Of a stretch of DNA of 6,036 nt, positions 1 to 6,036 are shown piece by piece. The position numbers and the translations under genes were made by a program. Position 1 is the first letter of the stretch. Every line of letters begins with the position of its first letter. Origin of the DNA: Treponema sp. GTDB lineage: Bacteria; Spirochaetota; Spirochaetia; Treponematales; Breznakiellaceae. Location: assembly GCA_031273405.1 (NCBI GenBank), contig JAISRW010000166.1, positions 1-6,036 on the forward strand, read 5' to 3'. The notes under the pieces were generated by a model, which did no database searches, was not told the origin of the DNA, and saw only the letters and a program-made list of their open reading frames with translations.

Positions 1-749
1 ATCAGTCCGCTTTGGGCCGCCAGCGGCAGGCCTATGCGGAGGATAATGCCGGCCTTCCCTTTGTCAATGACAAAACTTTTCAGCTTAAAATCAAACTCAA
101 ACAGACTCCTCTTTTTATAGAGGAACACAATTGAGATGATAAACGACACGCCCTGCCCGATCACGGTGGCAAGGGCCGTGCCCGTTACGCCCAGATGAAA
201 ATAGACTATAAAAACGATGTCCAATATAAAATTTAACACCGCCGCGATAGCGATAAAAAGCAAAGGACGCCTGGAATCCCCCATGCCGCGCAGGACGGCG
301 CTTACCGCGTTGTAGCCGAACATCAGCGGCAATCCTATGCATGTGATTCGAAGATATGACAGGGCGGCGGCAGCGGACTCAGGGGGCGTGTTGAGCCAGT
401 CAATGATTCGGCTTGAACCGAACAAGCATACCAGGCAGATGCTTAGCGATATGATGCCAAGCAGGCTGAACAAGGTACCTACCGATTCCTTAACCTGATC
501 ATTTTGCCGGGCGCCCAGCTGCTGTGAGATAAGCACTTGTCCGCCGCCGGCAAGACCTGTGCTTATCATGGTGAGGAACATAAGCATCTTGCCGCCCATG
601 GATACCGCCACCGTGCCGCTGCTGCCCATATATTGGCCGATGATGATCATGTCAATGGTGTTGTAGAGGCTGTTCAGGATACGCGCTAAAAGCAGCGGTC
701 CTATAAATTTAAACAGCATCCGCGGGATGTTTCCTTGCGTAAAATCCAT
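1..749 (-). CDS. MATE family efflux transporter, N-terminal part (3' end outside window)
   Basis: This is the first 249 codons of a multidrug and toxic compound extrusion (MATE) protein, an inner-membrane exporter that normally uses a Na+ or H+ gradient and has 12 helices in about 450 residues; slightly more than half is visible. The frame is open from 749 to the window edge. The N-terminus MDFTQGNIPRMLFKF, followed by a helix and SLYNTIDMIIIGQYMG (residues 27-42), is the classic MATE opening. GQVLISQQLGAR (70-81), AVLRGMGDSRRPL (151-163) and NFILDIVF followed by GVTGTALATVIGQG (173-200) are further family landmarks. About six hydrophobic segments are visible. An in-frame ATG at 755 would add only Met-Gly; 749 is preferred because it matches the usual family start. 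Neither start has a good Shine-Dalgarno sequence. The gene begins 14-20 bases after the dppF stop on the same strand, so co-transcription is likely. Family is certain; the exported substrate is unknown. Confidence 0.93.
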   Translation of the reverse strand, partial: MDFTQGNIPRMLFKFIGPLLLARILNSLYNTIDMIIIGQYMGSSGTVAVSMGGKMLMFLTMISTGLAGGGQVLISQQLGARQNDQVKESVGTLFSLLGIISLSICLVCLFGSSRIIDWLNTPPESAAAALSYLRITCIGLPLMFGYNAVSAVLRGMGDSRRPLLFIAIAAVLNFILDIVFIVYFHLGVTGTALATVIGQGVSFIISIVFLYKKRSLFEFDFKLKSFVIDKGKAGIILRIGLPLAAQSGL

Positions 750-769
750 CCCCATTTTTGTTATTGGCT

Positions 770-1723
770 TCAATTGTTAAGTTCCTCTACACGACAGCAT
801 GCCGCAAAATGCCGGGGCATCGCTTCCACCAGCGATTGCGGATCATGGCATCTGTCGCATACATGATTACACCGCGAAGCAAACCGGCAGCCTGGTTTCG
901 GTTCGATTGGAGAAACCAGTTCCCCCTGCAGGATCTCCCGCTTGTTTTGGTTATGAATATCCATTGAGGGTATGGCGGAAAGCAGCGCCCTGGTATACGG
1001 ATGCAGAGGATTTGTAAAAAGTTCTCTGGTTGGGCTCTTTTCCACTACCTGCCCAAGATACATCACACAGATAGCGTCGGAAATGTGGCGCACTACCGAA
1101 AGATCGTGGGTGACAAACATATACGTGAGGCCTCTCTGCTCCTGAAGGTCCTGCAAAAGATTCAGTACCTGCGCCTGGATGGAAACGTCCAGCGCTGAAA
1201 CAGGCTCGTCGCAGACCACAAACCTGGGGTTGAGCGCCAGGGCGCGGCCGATACCGACACGCTGCCGCCTGCCACCGTCCAACTCATGGGGATACGCCTT
1301 GCGCAGCCGCCTGTCTATGCCTACCATATCCATGAGATCCTCAACCTCTTTTTGCAGCCTATCCTTTGAATATCTGCGGGAGATATCCAATGGTTCCCGG
1401 ACGATCTCCTCTACCGACATACGGGGGTCCAGGGAAGAATAAGGGTCCTGGAATATAATCTGCATGTTTTCGTGCAGCCTTTTCAATGCCGCGGCATTAA
1501 CATGGGTAATATCTTCGCCATTATAATAAATATTGCCTCCCGTACTTTCCAAAAGGTGAATAATTGTACGCCCCAGGGTTGACTTTCCGCACCCGGATTC
1601 ACCCACCACCCCCAGGGTTGTTCCTTCCTCGATACTGAAAGAAACGTCATCCACTGCGTGAAGTACGCCTCGGGGGGTATCAAAATATTTTTTGAGATTC
1701 TTTACTTCGACAAGCGCGGACAT
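770..1723 (-). CDS. dppF: Peptide ABC transporter ATP-binding protein, DppF/OppF-like
   Basis: This is the second of two cytoplasmic ATPases that drive the importer, 317 residues, a normal length for the family. In order it shows Walker A GESGCGKST (41-49), the Q-loop FQDP with Q92, the signature region HELDGGRRQR (146-155), Walker B FVVCDEP (168-174), the D-loop SALD (176-179) and the switch histidine H206 in THD. The oligopeptide C-terminal region follows: HPYTRALLSAIP (241-252), then C279, C285, C292 and C309, with the spacing that holds a [4Fe-4S] cluster in structurally studied relatives; C289 and C310 are extra cysteines. The signature is LDGG followed by RRQ instead of the usual LSGGQ. 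The start at 1723 is fixed by AGGAG eight bases upstream, only 15 bases after the dppD stop. Family and role are clear; Dpp versus Opp naming and the substrate are not. Confidence 0.95.
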   Translation of the reverse strand: MSALVEVKNLKKYFDTPRGVLHAVDDVSFSIEEGTTLGVVGESGCGKSTLGRTIIHLLESTGGNIYYNGEDITHVNAAALKRLHENMQIIFQDPYSSLDPRMSVEEIVREPLDISRRYSKDRLQKEVEDLMDMVGIDRRLRKAYPHELDGGRRQRVGIGRALALNPRFVVCDEPVSALDVSIQAQVLNLLQDLQEQRGLTYMFVTHDLSVVRHISDAICVMYLGQVVEKSPTRELFTNPLHPYTRALLSAIPSMDIHNQNKREILQGELVSPIEPKPGCRFASRCNHVCDRCHDPQSLVEAMPRHFAACCRVEELNN

Positions 1724-1731
1724 ATTCTTTT

Positions 1732-1736
1732 CTCCT
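1732..1736 (-). promoter_or_regulatory. Ribosome binding site of the DppF-like gene
   Basis: The minus strand reads AGGAG here, eight bases before the ATG at 1723. It lies within three bases of the dppD stop codon (1741-1739), so ribosomes finishing dppD could re-initiate on dppF. Confidence 0.8.
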
Positions 1737-1738
1737 GT

Positions 1739-2731
1739 TCAAGAAGGTATCGGTGTTTTATGGCAGCGGCAAAAATGGCCGTTACCGAGCGGTTTGAATG
1801 TCGCCTTGTTTTCATGACATTCCTTCATCACGTACGGACAACGCGGGGAAAAATTGCAGCCTTTGGGCAAATCGGAAGGGTTGGGCGGCAGGCCCTCAAT
1901 GGGATGCAGCCTATGTTCATCGGTCTTTATATCGGGAATAGCGCCAAACAGGCCCACGGTATAGGGATGCGAAGGATGGTCAAACAATTCCTCTTTAGGG
2001 CCGTATTCGATAATTTCTCCTGCGTATACCACCGCCACATCATCACAGACTGCCGCTACCACGCCCATATCATGGGTGATCATGATCATGGCCATGTTTT
2101 TGTTCATCTTGAGCTTGTTTATCATATCAAGCGCCTGGGCCTGAATGGTAACATCCAGGGCGGTGGTAGGCTCGTCGGCCAGCAGCAGATCCGGGCTGCA
2201 TGCCAGGGCCATGGCGATGACCACCCTTTGCTGCATTCCTCCCGAGAACTGGTGTGGATATTCCCGGTAACGCTCGGCTGTAATGCCCACCATCTCAAGC
2301 ATGCTTTTTGCCCTTTTTAGAGATTCGACCCTGGACACATGGCTATGCAGTTTGATTCCTTCGGCAATCTGGTTTCCAATCCGCATGACGGGGTTGAGGG
2401 CGGTCATCGGATCCTGGTATACCATGGAGACTCTTTTTCCCCTGACCTTGCACATTTCCTCTTCTTTGAGCGCAAGCAGATCGGTTCCTTCAAGATAAAT
2501 CCTGCCGCTTCTTATCTTTGCGGGAGGATCAGGAAGGATTCTGAGGATTGCTTTGGCTATCGAAGTTTTTCCGGCGCCGGTTTCGCCCACCAGTCCCAGG
2601 GTTCTGCCTTTTTCCAAATCAAAAGATACGCCGTTGACGGCATGGATTATCTCCCCCTCGGAAGTGTACTCCACCACAAGATCCTTTACCGAAAGAAAGG
2701 GCATAGGTCCATTTTTGTTTTCATTTTCCAT
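1739..2731 (-). CDS. dppD: Peptide ABC transporter ATP-binding protein, DppD/OppD-like
   Basis: This is the first of the paired cytoplasmic ATPases, 330 residues, typical for DppD/OppD. It has Walker [10 protein letters not shown] (49-57), the Q-loop YQDP with Q106, a canonical signature FSGGMQQR (162-169), Walker B LLLADEP (182-188), the D-loop ALD (191-193) and the switch histidine H220 in ITHD. The C-terminal extension has [12 protein letters not shown] (255-266) followed by C292, C298, C305 and C321 (C323 is also nearby), the cysteine pattern that binds a [4Fe-4S] cluster in structurally studied Dpp/Opp ATPases. The start at 2731 is supported by a very strong Shine-Dalgarno sequence nine bases upstream, 20 bases after the dppC stop. 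It would pair with the DppF-like protein, each supplying half of the two ATP sites. Its signature is intact, unlike that of its partner. Substrate unknown. Confidence 0.95.
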   Translation of the reverse strand: MENENKNGPMPFLSVKDLVVEYTSEGEIIHAVNGVSFDLEKGRTLGLVGETGAGKTSIAKAILRILPDPPAKIRSGRIYLEGTDLLALKEEEMCKVRGKRVSMVYQDPMTALNPVMRIGNQIAEGIKLHSHVSRVESLKRAKSMLEMVGITAERYREYPHQFSGGMQQRVVIAMALACSPDLLLADEPTTALDVTIQAQALDMINKLKMNKNMAMIMITHDMGVVAAVCDDVAVVYAGEIIEYGPKEELFDHPSHPYTVGLFGAIPDIKTDEHRLHPIEGLPPNPSDLPKGCNFSPRCPYVMKECHENKATFKPLGNGHFCRCHKTPIPS

Positions 2732-2740
2732 TAAGTTGCG

Positions 2741-2748
2741 CCTCCTTT
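2741..2748 (-). promoter_or_regulatory. Strong ribosome binding site of the DppD-like gene
   Basis: The minus strand reads AAAGGAGG, a near-perfect match to the 16S rRNA anti-Shine-Dalgarno, with nine bases to the ATG at 2731. It fills most of the 20-base gap after the dppC stop, leaving no room for a terminator, and fixes the dppD start. Confidence 0.88.
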
Positions 2749-2751
2749 CCG

Positions 2752-3648
2752 TTAATTTTTCAGCTTTGGATCAAGCGCGTCGCGAAGGCCGTCGCCCAGA
2801 ATATTCAAAGCCAGTACCATAATCATTATAGAAACCCCGGGGAAGATAACGAGATGCGGATAATCCCGCATATAACTGCGCCCGGCGGAAAGCATGGCGC
2901 CCCATTCCGGGGTGGGAGGCCGGACGCCAAGACCGATAAAACTAAGGGATGCCGCCGTAAGTATCGCTCCGGCAACCCCCATGGTAGCCTGAACAATCAG
3001 GGGAGCGAAACTGTTCGGCAGGAGATGCCTGGCTATTATTCTTAATTTACCGCAGTTTATTACCTCCGCCGCTTCCAGATATTCCATCTTGCGGATATTC
3101 ATTATCGAGGCCCGCAGAAGCCGGGCATAGCCTGGAATGTTACCCATACCCAGGGCCAGGATCGTCTTGTCAAAGCCGGAGCCAAGCACCGCCGATATGG
3201 CGATAGTGAGCAGCAATCCGGGGATCGCCTGGATTACATCCAGTATCCTCATGATTATGTTGTCCACTGTTCCGCCGAAGTAACCCGCCACAGAGCCGAT
3301 GACCACCCCGGCAAAGATGGCGACCAGCACGGCGGAAACGCCGATACTCAGGGAATATTGCATACCGTACAGAATCCTGCTGAATACGTCCCGTCCCAGT
3401 TCATCCGTACCAAACAGATGTTTCAGGGAAGGGGAAGCCAGTAAATTTTTTAAGTCCATCGCCGTATAGTCATAGGGGATAATCCAGCGGGACAAAAAGG
3501 CAATCAAGACTTCAAAAAGAAAAATATACAATCCCAGCATAGCGGCTTTGTTTTTCCTCAGGCGCCGCAGCACCTGCGCAAAGACGCTTTCTTTTCTTTC
3601 TTTTAACCCGTCTCTGGCAATGCCGACGGCAGAGATACTATTAGCCAT
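2752..3648 (-). CDS. dppC: Peptide ABC transporter permease, DppC/OppC-like
   Basis: This is one of two membrane subunits forming the import channel, 298 residues from the chosen start. An N-terminal basic stretch (QVLRRLRKNKAA, 25-36) leads into the first helix (about 36-56). The family hallmark LFGTDELGRDVFSRILYG sits at 78-95. Further hydrophobic segments follow near 99-121, 130-158, 165-180, 218-242 and 266-287. The EAA coupling loop, which contacts the ATPases, is EYLEAAEVINCG (189-200) ending in ARHLLPN (206-212). The frame stays open upstream to an ATG at 3702, but 3648 is the better start: AAGGAG lies eight bases before it, and the protein then begins MANSISAV, a normal OppC-like short cytoplasmic leader. 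The start overlaps the dppB stop by eight bases, implying translational coupling. The family is certain; the solute is not known. Confidence 0.95.
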   Translation of the reverse strand: MANSISAVGIARDGLKERKESVFAQVLRRLRKNKAAMLGLYIFLFEVLIAFLSRWIIPYDYTAMDLKNLLASPSLKHLFGTDELGRDVFSRILYGMQYSLSIGVSAVLVAIFAGVVIGSVAGYFGGTVDNIIMRILDVIQAIPGLLLTIAISAVLGSGFDKTILALGMGNIPGYARLLRASIMNIRKMEYLEAAEVINCGKLRIIARHLLPNSFAPLIVQATMGVAGAILTAASLSFIGLGVRPPTPEWGAMLSAGRSYMRDYPHLVIFPGVSIMIMVLALNILGDGLRDALDPKLKN

Positions 3649-4597
3649 TGGTTTTTCTCCTTTTCTTGCCATCGTACTGCGCCTTGATCCGCGGATTGAC
3701 AAAGGCGTAGAGCAAATCTACCAGCAGCATGACCAGACTAAACGTAATTGCCAGAAAGATAACGCAGCCCTGTACCACGGGGTAATCCCTGTTGTTCACC
3801 GCACCTATCATATATGAACCGACGCCAGGAATGGAAAAAACAGTTTCTATGACCAGGGTTCCCCCGAGCATAATGCCAAAAGATGTTCCCGCCAGGGTGA
3901 TGACCGGGATTAACGCATTGGGCAGGGCGTGTTTATAAATCACCGCCCTTTCGGATAAGCCCTTCCCCCGGGCGGTAGCAATGTAGTCTGAGCTGATGAC
4001 CTCCAGCATACTTGAGCGTGTCTGTCGCGCTTGGGTAGCGATACCGCCAAATGAGTTGGCGATTGCGGGCAAGATGTAATAATGCACTCCCCCTATCCCG
4101 CTGGCCGGCAGAACCCCCAGTTTCAGGGCGAACAACAGGACGAGCATCAGCGCCACCCAGAAAGACGGCATTGATACGCCAATCAGAGCCAGCAGCATAC
4201 AGATCCGATCCCCCAGCCCGTTCTGATGAGCCGCCGCGTTCACGCCCAGGAAAACCCCTACGCTGACCGACAGCAAAATACAGAAGGATGCCAATAACAG
4301 GGTACGGGGCAGCCTTCCCAGCAGATCGGTTGTTATGCTGGTATTGGTTATATAGGATTTACCAAAATCAAAATGCAGGAATACGGCGTTTATGTATTTG
4401 CCGAGGCGGATGATATACGGTTCGTCCAGGCCAAGATCCGCCCTCTTTTGCATCAACTCCGCTTCCGTGGCGTTGCTTCCCAGAATGATAGCCGCGGGAT
4501 CTCCGGGCACAAAATACATGAGCGTGAAAATCAACAATGTCACGCCCATGACGACCGGTATCATCCAAAGCAGCCTTTTTAGAATAAATCTTGCCAT
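3641..4597 (-). CDS. dppB: Peptide ABC transporter permease, DppB/OppB-like
   Basis: This is the first channel-forming membrane subunit, 318 residues, in the normal range for DppB. The start MARFILKRLLWMIPVV with the first helix (about 9-29), then YFVPGDPAAIILG (28-40), is the standard DppB opening. The periplasmic region includes LGLDEPYIIRLGKYI (55-69) and FDFGKSY (76-82). More helices lie near 99-121, 132-160, 170-190, 230-253 and 275-299. The EAA-type coupling loop is DYIATARGKGLSERAVI (204-220) followed by KHALPNALIPVI (222-233). ETVFSIPGVG (251-260) and NNRDYPVVQG (268-277) are further family signatures. GAGGG lies seven bases before the ATG at 4597. A basic tail (KKRRK) ends the protein, and its last codons overlap the start of dppC. 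It is intact, and family identification is firm; substrate specificity cannot be read from this subunit. Confidence 0.96.
   Translation of the reverse strand: MARFILKRLLWMIPVVMGVTLLIFTLMYFVPGDPAAIILGSNATEAELMQKRADLGLDEPYIIRLGKYINAVFLHFDFGKSYITNTSITTDLLGRLPRTLLLASFCILLSVSVGVFLGVNAAAHQNGLGDRICMLLALIGVSMPSFWVALMLVLLFALKLGVLPASGIGGVHYYILPAIANSFGGIATQARQTRSSMLEVISSDYIATARGKGLSERAVIYKHALPNALIPVITLAGTSFGIMLGGTLVIETVFSIPGVGSYMIGAVNNRDYPVVQGCVIFLAITFSLVMLLVDLLYAFVNPRIKAQYDGKKRRKTNG
3657..3662 (-). promoter_or_regulatory. Ribosome binding site that decides the DppC-like start
   Basis: The minus strand reads AAGGAG, eight bases before the ATG at 3648. The site lies inside the last codons of dppB. It supports 3648 rather than the in-frame ATGs at 3672 and 3702 as the start of the permease. 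Confidence 0.85.
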
Positions 4598-4644
4598 CTT
4601 TTTACCCTCGAATTAGAAAATAGTGCTGCTTCAATTCATCCTGC
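4598..4644 (-). promoter_or_regulatory. 47-base leader of the permease gene with ribosome binding site and weak hairpin
   Basis: This is the largest gap in the cluster, between the binding-protein stop and dppB. On the minus strand GAGGG (4609-4605) sits seven bases before the dppB ATG and is the ribosome binding site. Just upstream, AATTC at 4637-4633 with its neighbouring bases can pair with GAATT at 4614-4610, giving an AT-rich stem of about eight base pairs with one bulge and an 11-base loop. No T-run follows, so it is not an intrinsic terminator. The ribosome site is well supported; the hairpin is weak and may be chance. Confidence 0.55.
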
Positions 4645-6036
4645 CTAAAATGTGACGCCCGGAGCGTAGACGAACATCTTGGCATCATAAACAATACCCT
4701 TAATCCCGTTCACCGTGACGGAGAAAAAGGCATGGTTAAAAAGCCCCAAACCATAGGCCTGCTCCTTGAAGTAATAGTGGAAAGCGTCCATGTTTGCCTG
4801 GGTATGACCGCTTGTTGAGACCGCAGTTTCCATCAATTGCTGTAATTGCGGATCTTTCCAGCCGTTGATGGTGCCTGAACTATACTGGCGCGCGTCAAAC
4901 TTGCCGCGCCATACCGTAACCAGATAATCCGAAGACCCTGTATTATCAAGCATGATTTCCCATTCGGAAGGTTTGTTCTTATAGGAGTTGAACAAGGCGC
5001 TGTCATACTGGAGGATCTCGGAGTTTATGCCTGCCTGCAATAGATACCCCTGGATCATTTGAGCAACCCTGTTGCGTTGTGAAGTGTTGTCGGTCATAAT
5101 ACGAAGAGCCTTGCCGTTGTACCCTGAATTCGCCAGAAGCTCCTTAGCTTTATCAGGACTGTAGTTGTAATAATCATCATTTTTCCACGCAGGATTGAAG
5201 TCGCTGAAGGAGTCGCCGCCAAAGGTGTATTCCACCACCCCATATCCATTAAGTATCGCGTCCACCAGGCCCTGTCTGTCTACCGCGTAGAGGGCGGCCT
5301 GCCTGAGCGCTTTATTGTTATAAAAGGGGCTGCCCGTATCGCCGCTCAGGTACATCTGGTTGCCGATATTGATAATCTGGTCAAACACTGTGAAACCTGC
5401 CGAGCTGGCGCCCTCTTCCATAAAACGCCTCGCCTCTATGTAATCCATGCTCAGGCCCATATCAATACTGCCTGTTTCCAAAGCGATTGCCATCTGGGAA
5501 GCTTCCCTGATGGTGGTATAGACGATTTTGTCCACATTGGCCACGCCGTACATTTTCTGCGCTGCCAGGGCGGCAGGATCTTTCTGCCAATAATTGCCTG
5601 TCTTCTCAAATGTGGCTGAGGCCCCCGGAACAAACGAAGTAAGCCTGTATTGGGTAGTACCAATCGGCGTTGTGGACATCTCGTCGGCGCTGGCCTCATA
5701 GGCTTTCCGGGAAACAATGCATACTATCTTTACAACGTTTTCAAATACCCCTACGAAGTCGGCGTTTAAAACCAGCCTGAGAGTGTACTCGCCTGTTGTT
5801 TCGATATTTGCTATATAGCGCGTATTGGTATTATTTCCGGCCTTAACCGCCGTTTGATGGCACCAAACCACATCCGCAGCGGTTATATGGTTTCCCGCGG
5901 TGTCGTATATGGTATCCCAAATTTCAATATCGTAGGTCATGGCGTCGATCTTTTTGTAATTTTTCATGATAATATTAACCAAAGGTCCGCCGACTCCGTC
6001 CAGGTCGCCCAGGGTCTGGTACATAGTCAGGATCAC
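4645..6036 (-). CDS. Extracellular solute-binding protein, family 5 (peptide/nickel type), N-terminus outside window
   Basis: This is the binding protein that captures the substrate outside the membrane and delivers it to the permeases. The visible 463 codons end at a TAG (4647-4645). The frame is still open at the edge, so the GTG at 6036 is not the real start; roughly 80-100 residues, including the signal peptide (probably a lipoprotein one), should lie beyond. Family landmarks, in visible residues, are DTAGNHITAADVVW (45-58), PIGTTQYRLTSF (124-135) with EKTGNYW (144-150), ALETGSIDMG (185-194), NKALRQAALYAVDRQGLVDA (241-260) with NGYG (263-266), and SPDKAKELLANSGY (293-306). These are typical of SBP_bac_5 proteins such as DppA, OppA and NikA. 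Being first in a cluster with dppBCDF-like genes supports import. Ligand unknown: peptides are the default guess, but nickel chelates, glutathione or sugars are handled by relatives. Confidence 0.94.
   Translation of the reverse strand: MILTMYQTLGDLDGVGGPLVNIIMKNYKKIDAMTYDIEIWDTIYDTAGNHITAADVVWCHQTAVKAGNNTNTRYIANIETTGEYTLRLVLNADFVGVFENVVKIVCIVSRKAYEASADEMSTTPIGTTQYRLTSFVPGASATFEKTGNYWQKDPAALAAQKMYGVANVDKIVYTTIREASQMAIALETGSIDMGLSMDYIEARRFMEEGASSAGFTVFDQIINIGNQMYLSGDTGSPFYNNKALRQAALYAVDRQGLVDAILNGYGVVEYTFGGDSFSDFNPAWKNDDYYNYSPDKAKELLANSGYNGKALRIMTDNTSQRNRVAQMIQGYLLQAGINSEILQYDSALFNSYKNKPSEWEIMLDNTGSSDYLVTVWRGKFDARQYSSGTINGWKDPQLQQLMETAVSTSGHTQANMDAFHYYFKEQAYGLGLFNHAFFSVTVNGIKGIVYDAKMFVYAPGVTF

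Noticed and set aside
115..342. Minus-strand 75-codon frame
   Set aside because: It overlaps the MATE gene in another frame; the MATE frame gives a convincing family protein across the same stretch, so this is a shadow.
2071..2098. Palindromic GATCATGATC and neighbouring CATG repeats, possible operator or uptake signal
   Set aside because: They fall in the dppD codons for the conserved MIMITHDMG stretch around the switch histidine; the codons explain the pattern.
1658..2320. Long plus-strand open frame of 220 codons opposite dppD and dppF
   Set aside because: It is antisense to two clear ABC ATPase genes, spans their junction, and its translation has no recognisable domain. It is best explained as a shadow of the minus-strand coding sequence.
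2732..2751. Possible terminator or promoter between dppC and dppD
   Set aside because: The gap is only 20 bases and is mostly taken by the Shine-Dalgarno sequence; no inverted repeat or T-run is present.
2339..2822. Plus-strand open frames opposite the start of dppD and end of dppC
   Set aside because: They have no good ribosome site or protein family resemblance, and they lie opposite strongly supported genes.
4645..6036. GTG at 6036 as the true start of the binding protein
   Set aside because: The frame is open at the edge and the protein would lack a signal peptide and the first part of the family fold; the GTG is an internal valine codon.
1..6036. CRISPR array, tRNA/rRNA, insertion sequence or novel defence system
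   Set aside because: No regularly spaced repeats, RNA gene motifs, transposase-like proteins or unexplained large non-coding stretches were seen; nearly every base belongs to a recognised transporter gene.

Overview
The window holds one tightly packed gene cluster, all on the minus strand and so read from high to low coordinates. It is a complete peptide/nickel-type (Dpp/Opp) ABC importer, cut only at the 5' end of its binding-protein gene, followed by the start of a MATE-family efflux gene that runs off the low-coordinate edge. Nothing convincing is coded on the plus strand. There are no RNA genes, mobile elements, CRISPR arrays or long repeats.

Layout in transcription order: substrate-binding protein (6036 to 4645, N-terminus and signal peptide outside the window); a 47-base gap; permease 1, DppB-like (4597 to 3641); permease 2, DppC-like (start reassigned to 3648, overlapping the permease 1 stop by 8 bases); a 20-base gap; ATPase 1, DppD-like (2731 to 1739); a 15-base gap; ATPase 2, DppF-like (1723 to 770); a gap of 14 to 20 bases; MATE transporter (about 749 to beyond 1). 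Clear Shine-Dalgarno sequences precede the four inner genes. No intrinsic terminator is visible between any two genes. The promoter must lie beyond 6036 and the operon end beyond position 1.

The binding protein would capture a peptide or similar solute outside the membrane. The two six-helix permeases form the channel and the two different ATPases power import. Both ATPases carry the C-terminal cysteine set typical of Dpp/Opp ATPases. The MATE protein would be a cation-coupled exporter. Its tight spacing suggests co-expression, but a functional link to the importer is only inferred. The exact substrate of the importer cannot be read from the sequence.

The organism is a bacterium with roughly balanced base composition by eye. 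Strong purine-rich ribosome binding sites, short intergenic gaps and the style of the ABC and MATE proteins suggest an anaerobic Bacillota (Clostridia-like) lineage. A spirochaete such as a gut Treponema is also possible. This assignment is low confidence.

I do not see a previously undescribed system here. The most notable points are the importer-exporter gene order, a non-canonical ABC signature in the second ATPase, and a start-site correction for the second permease.
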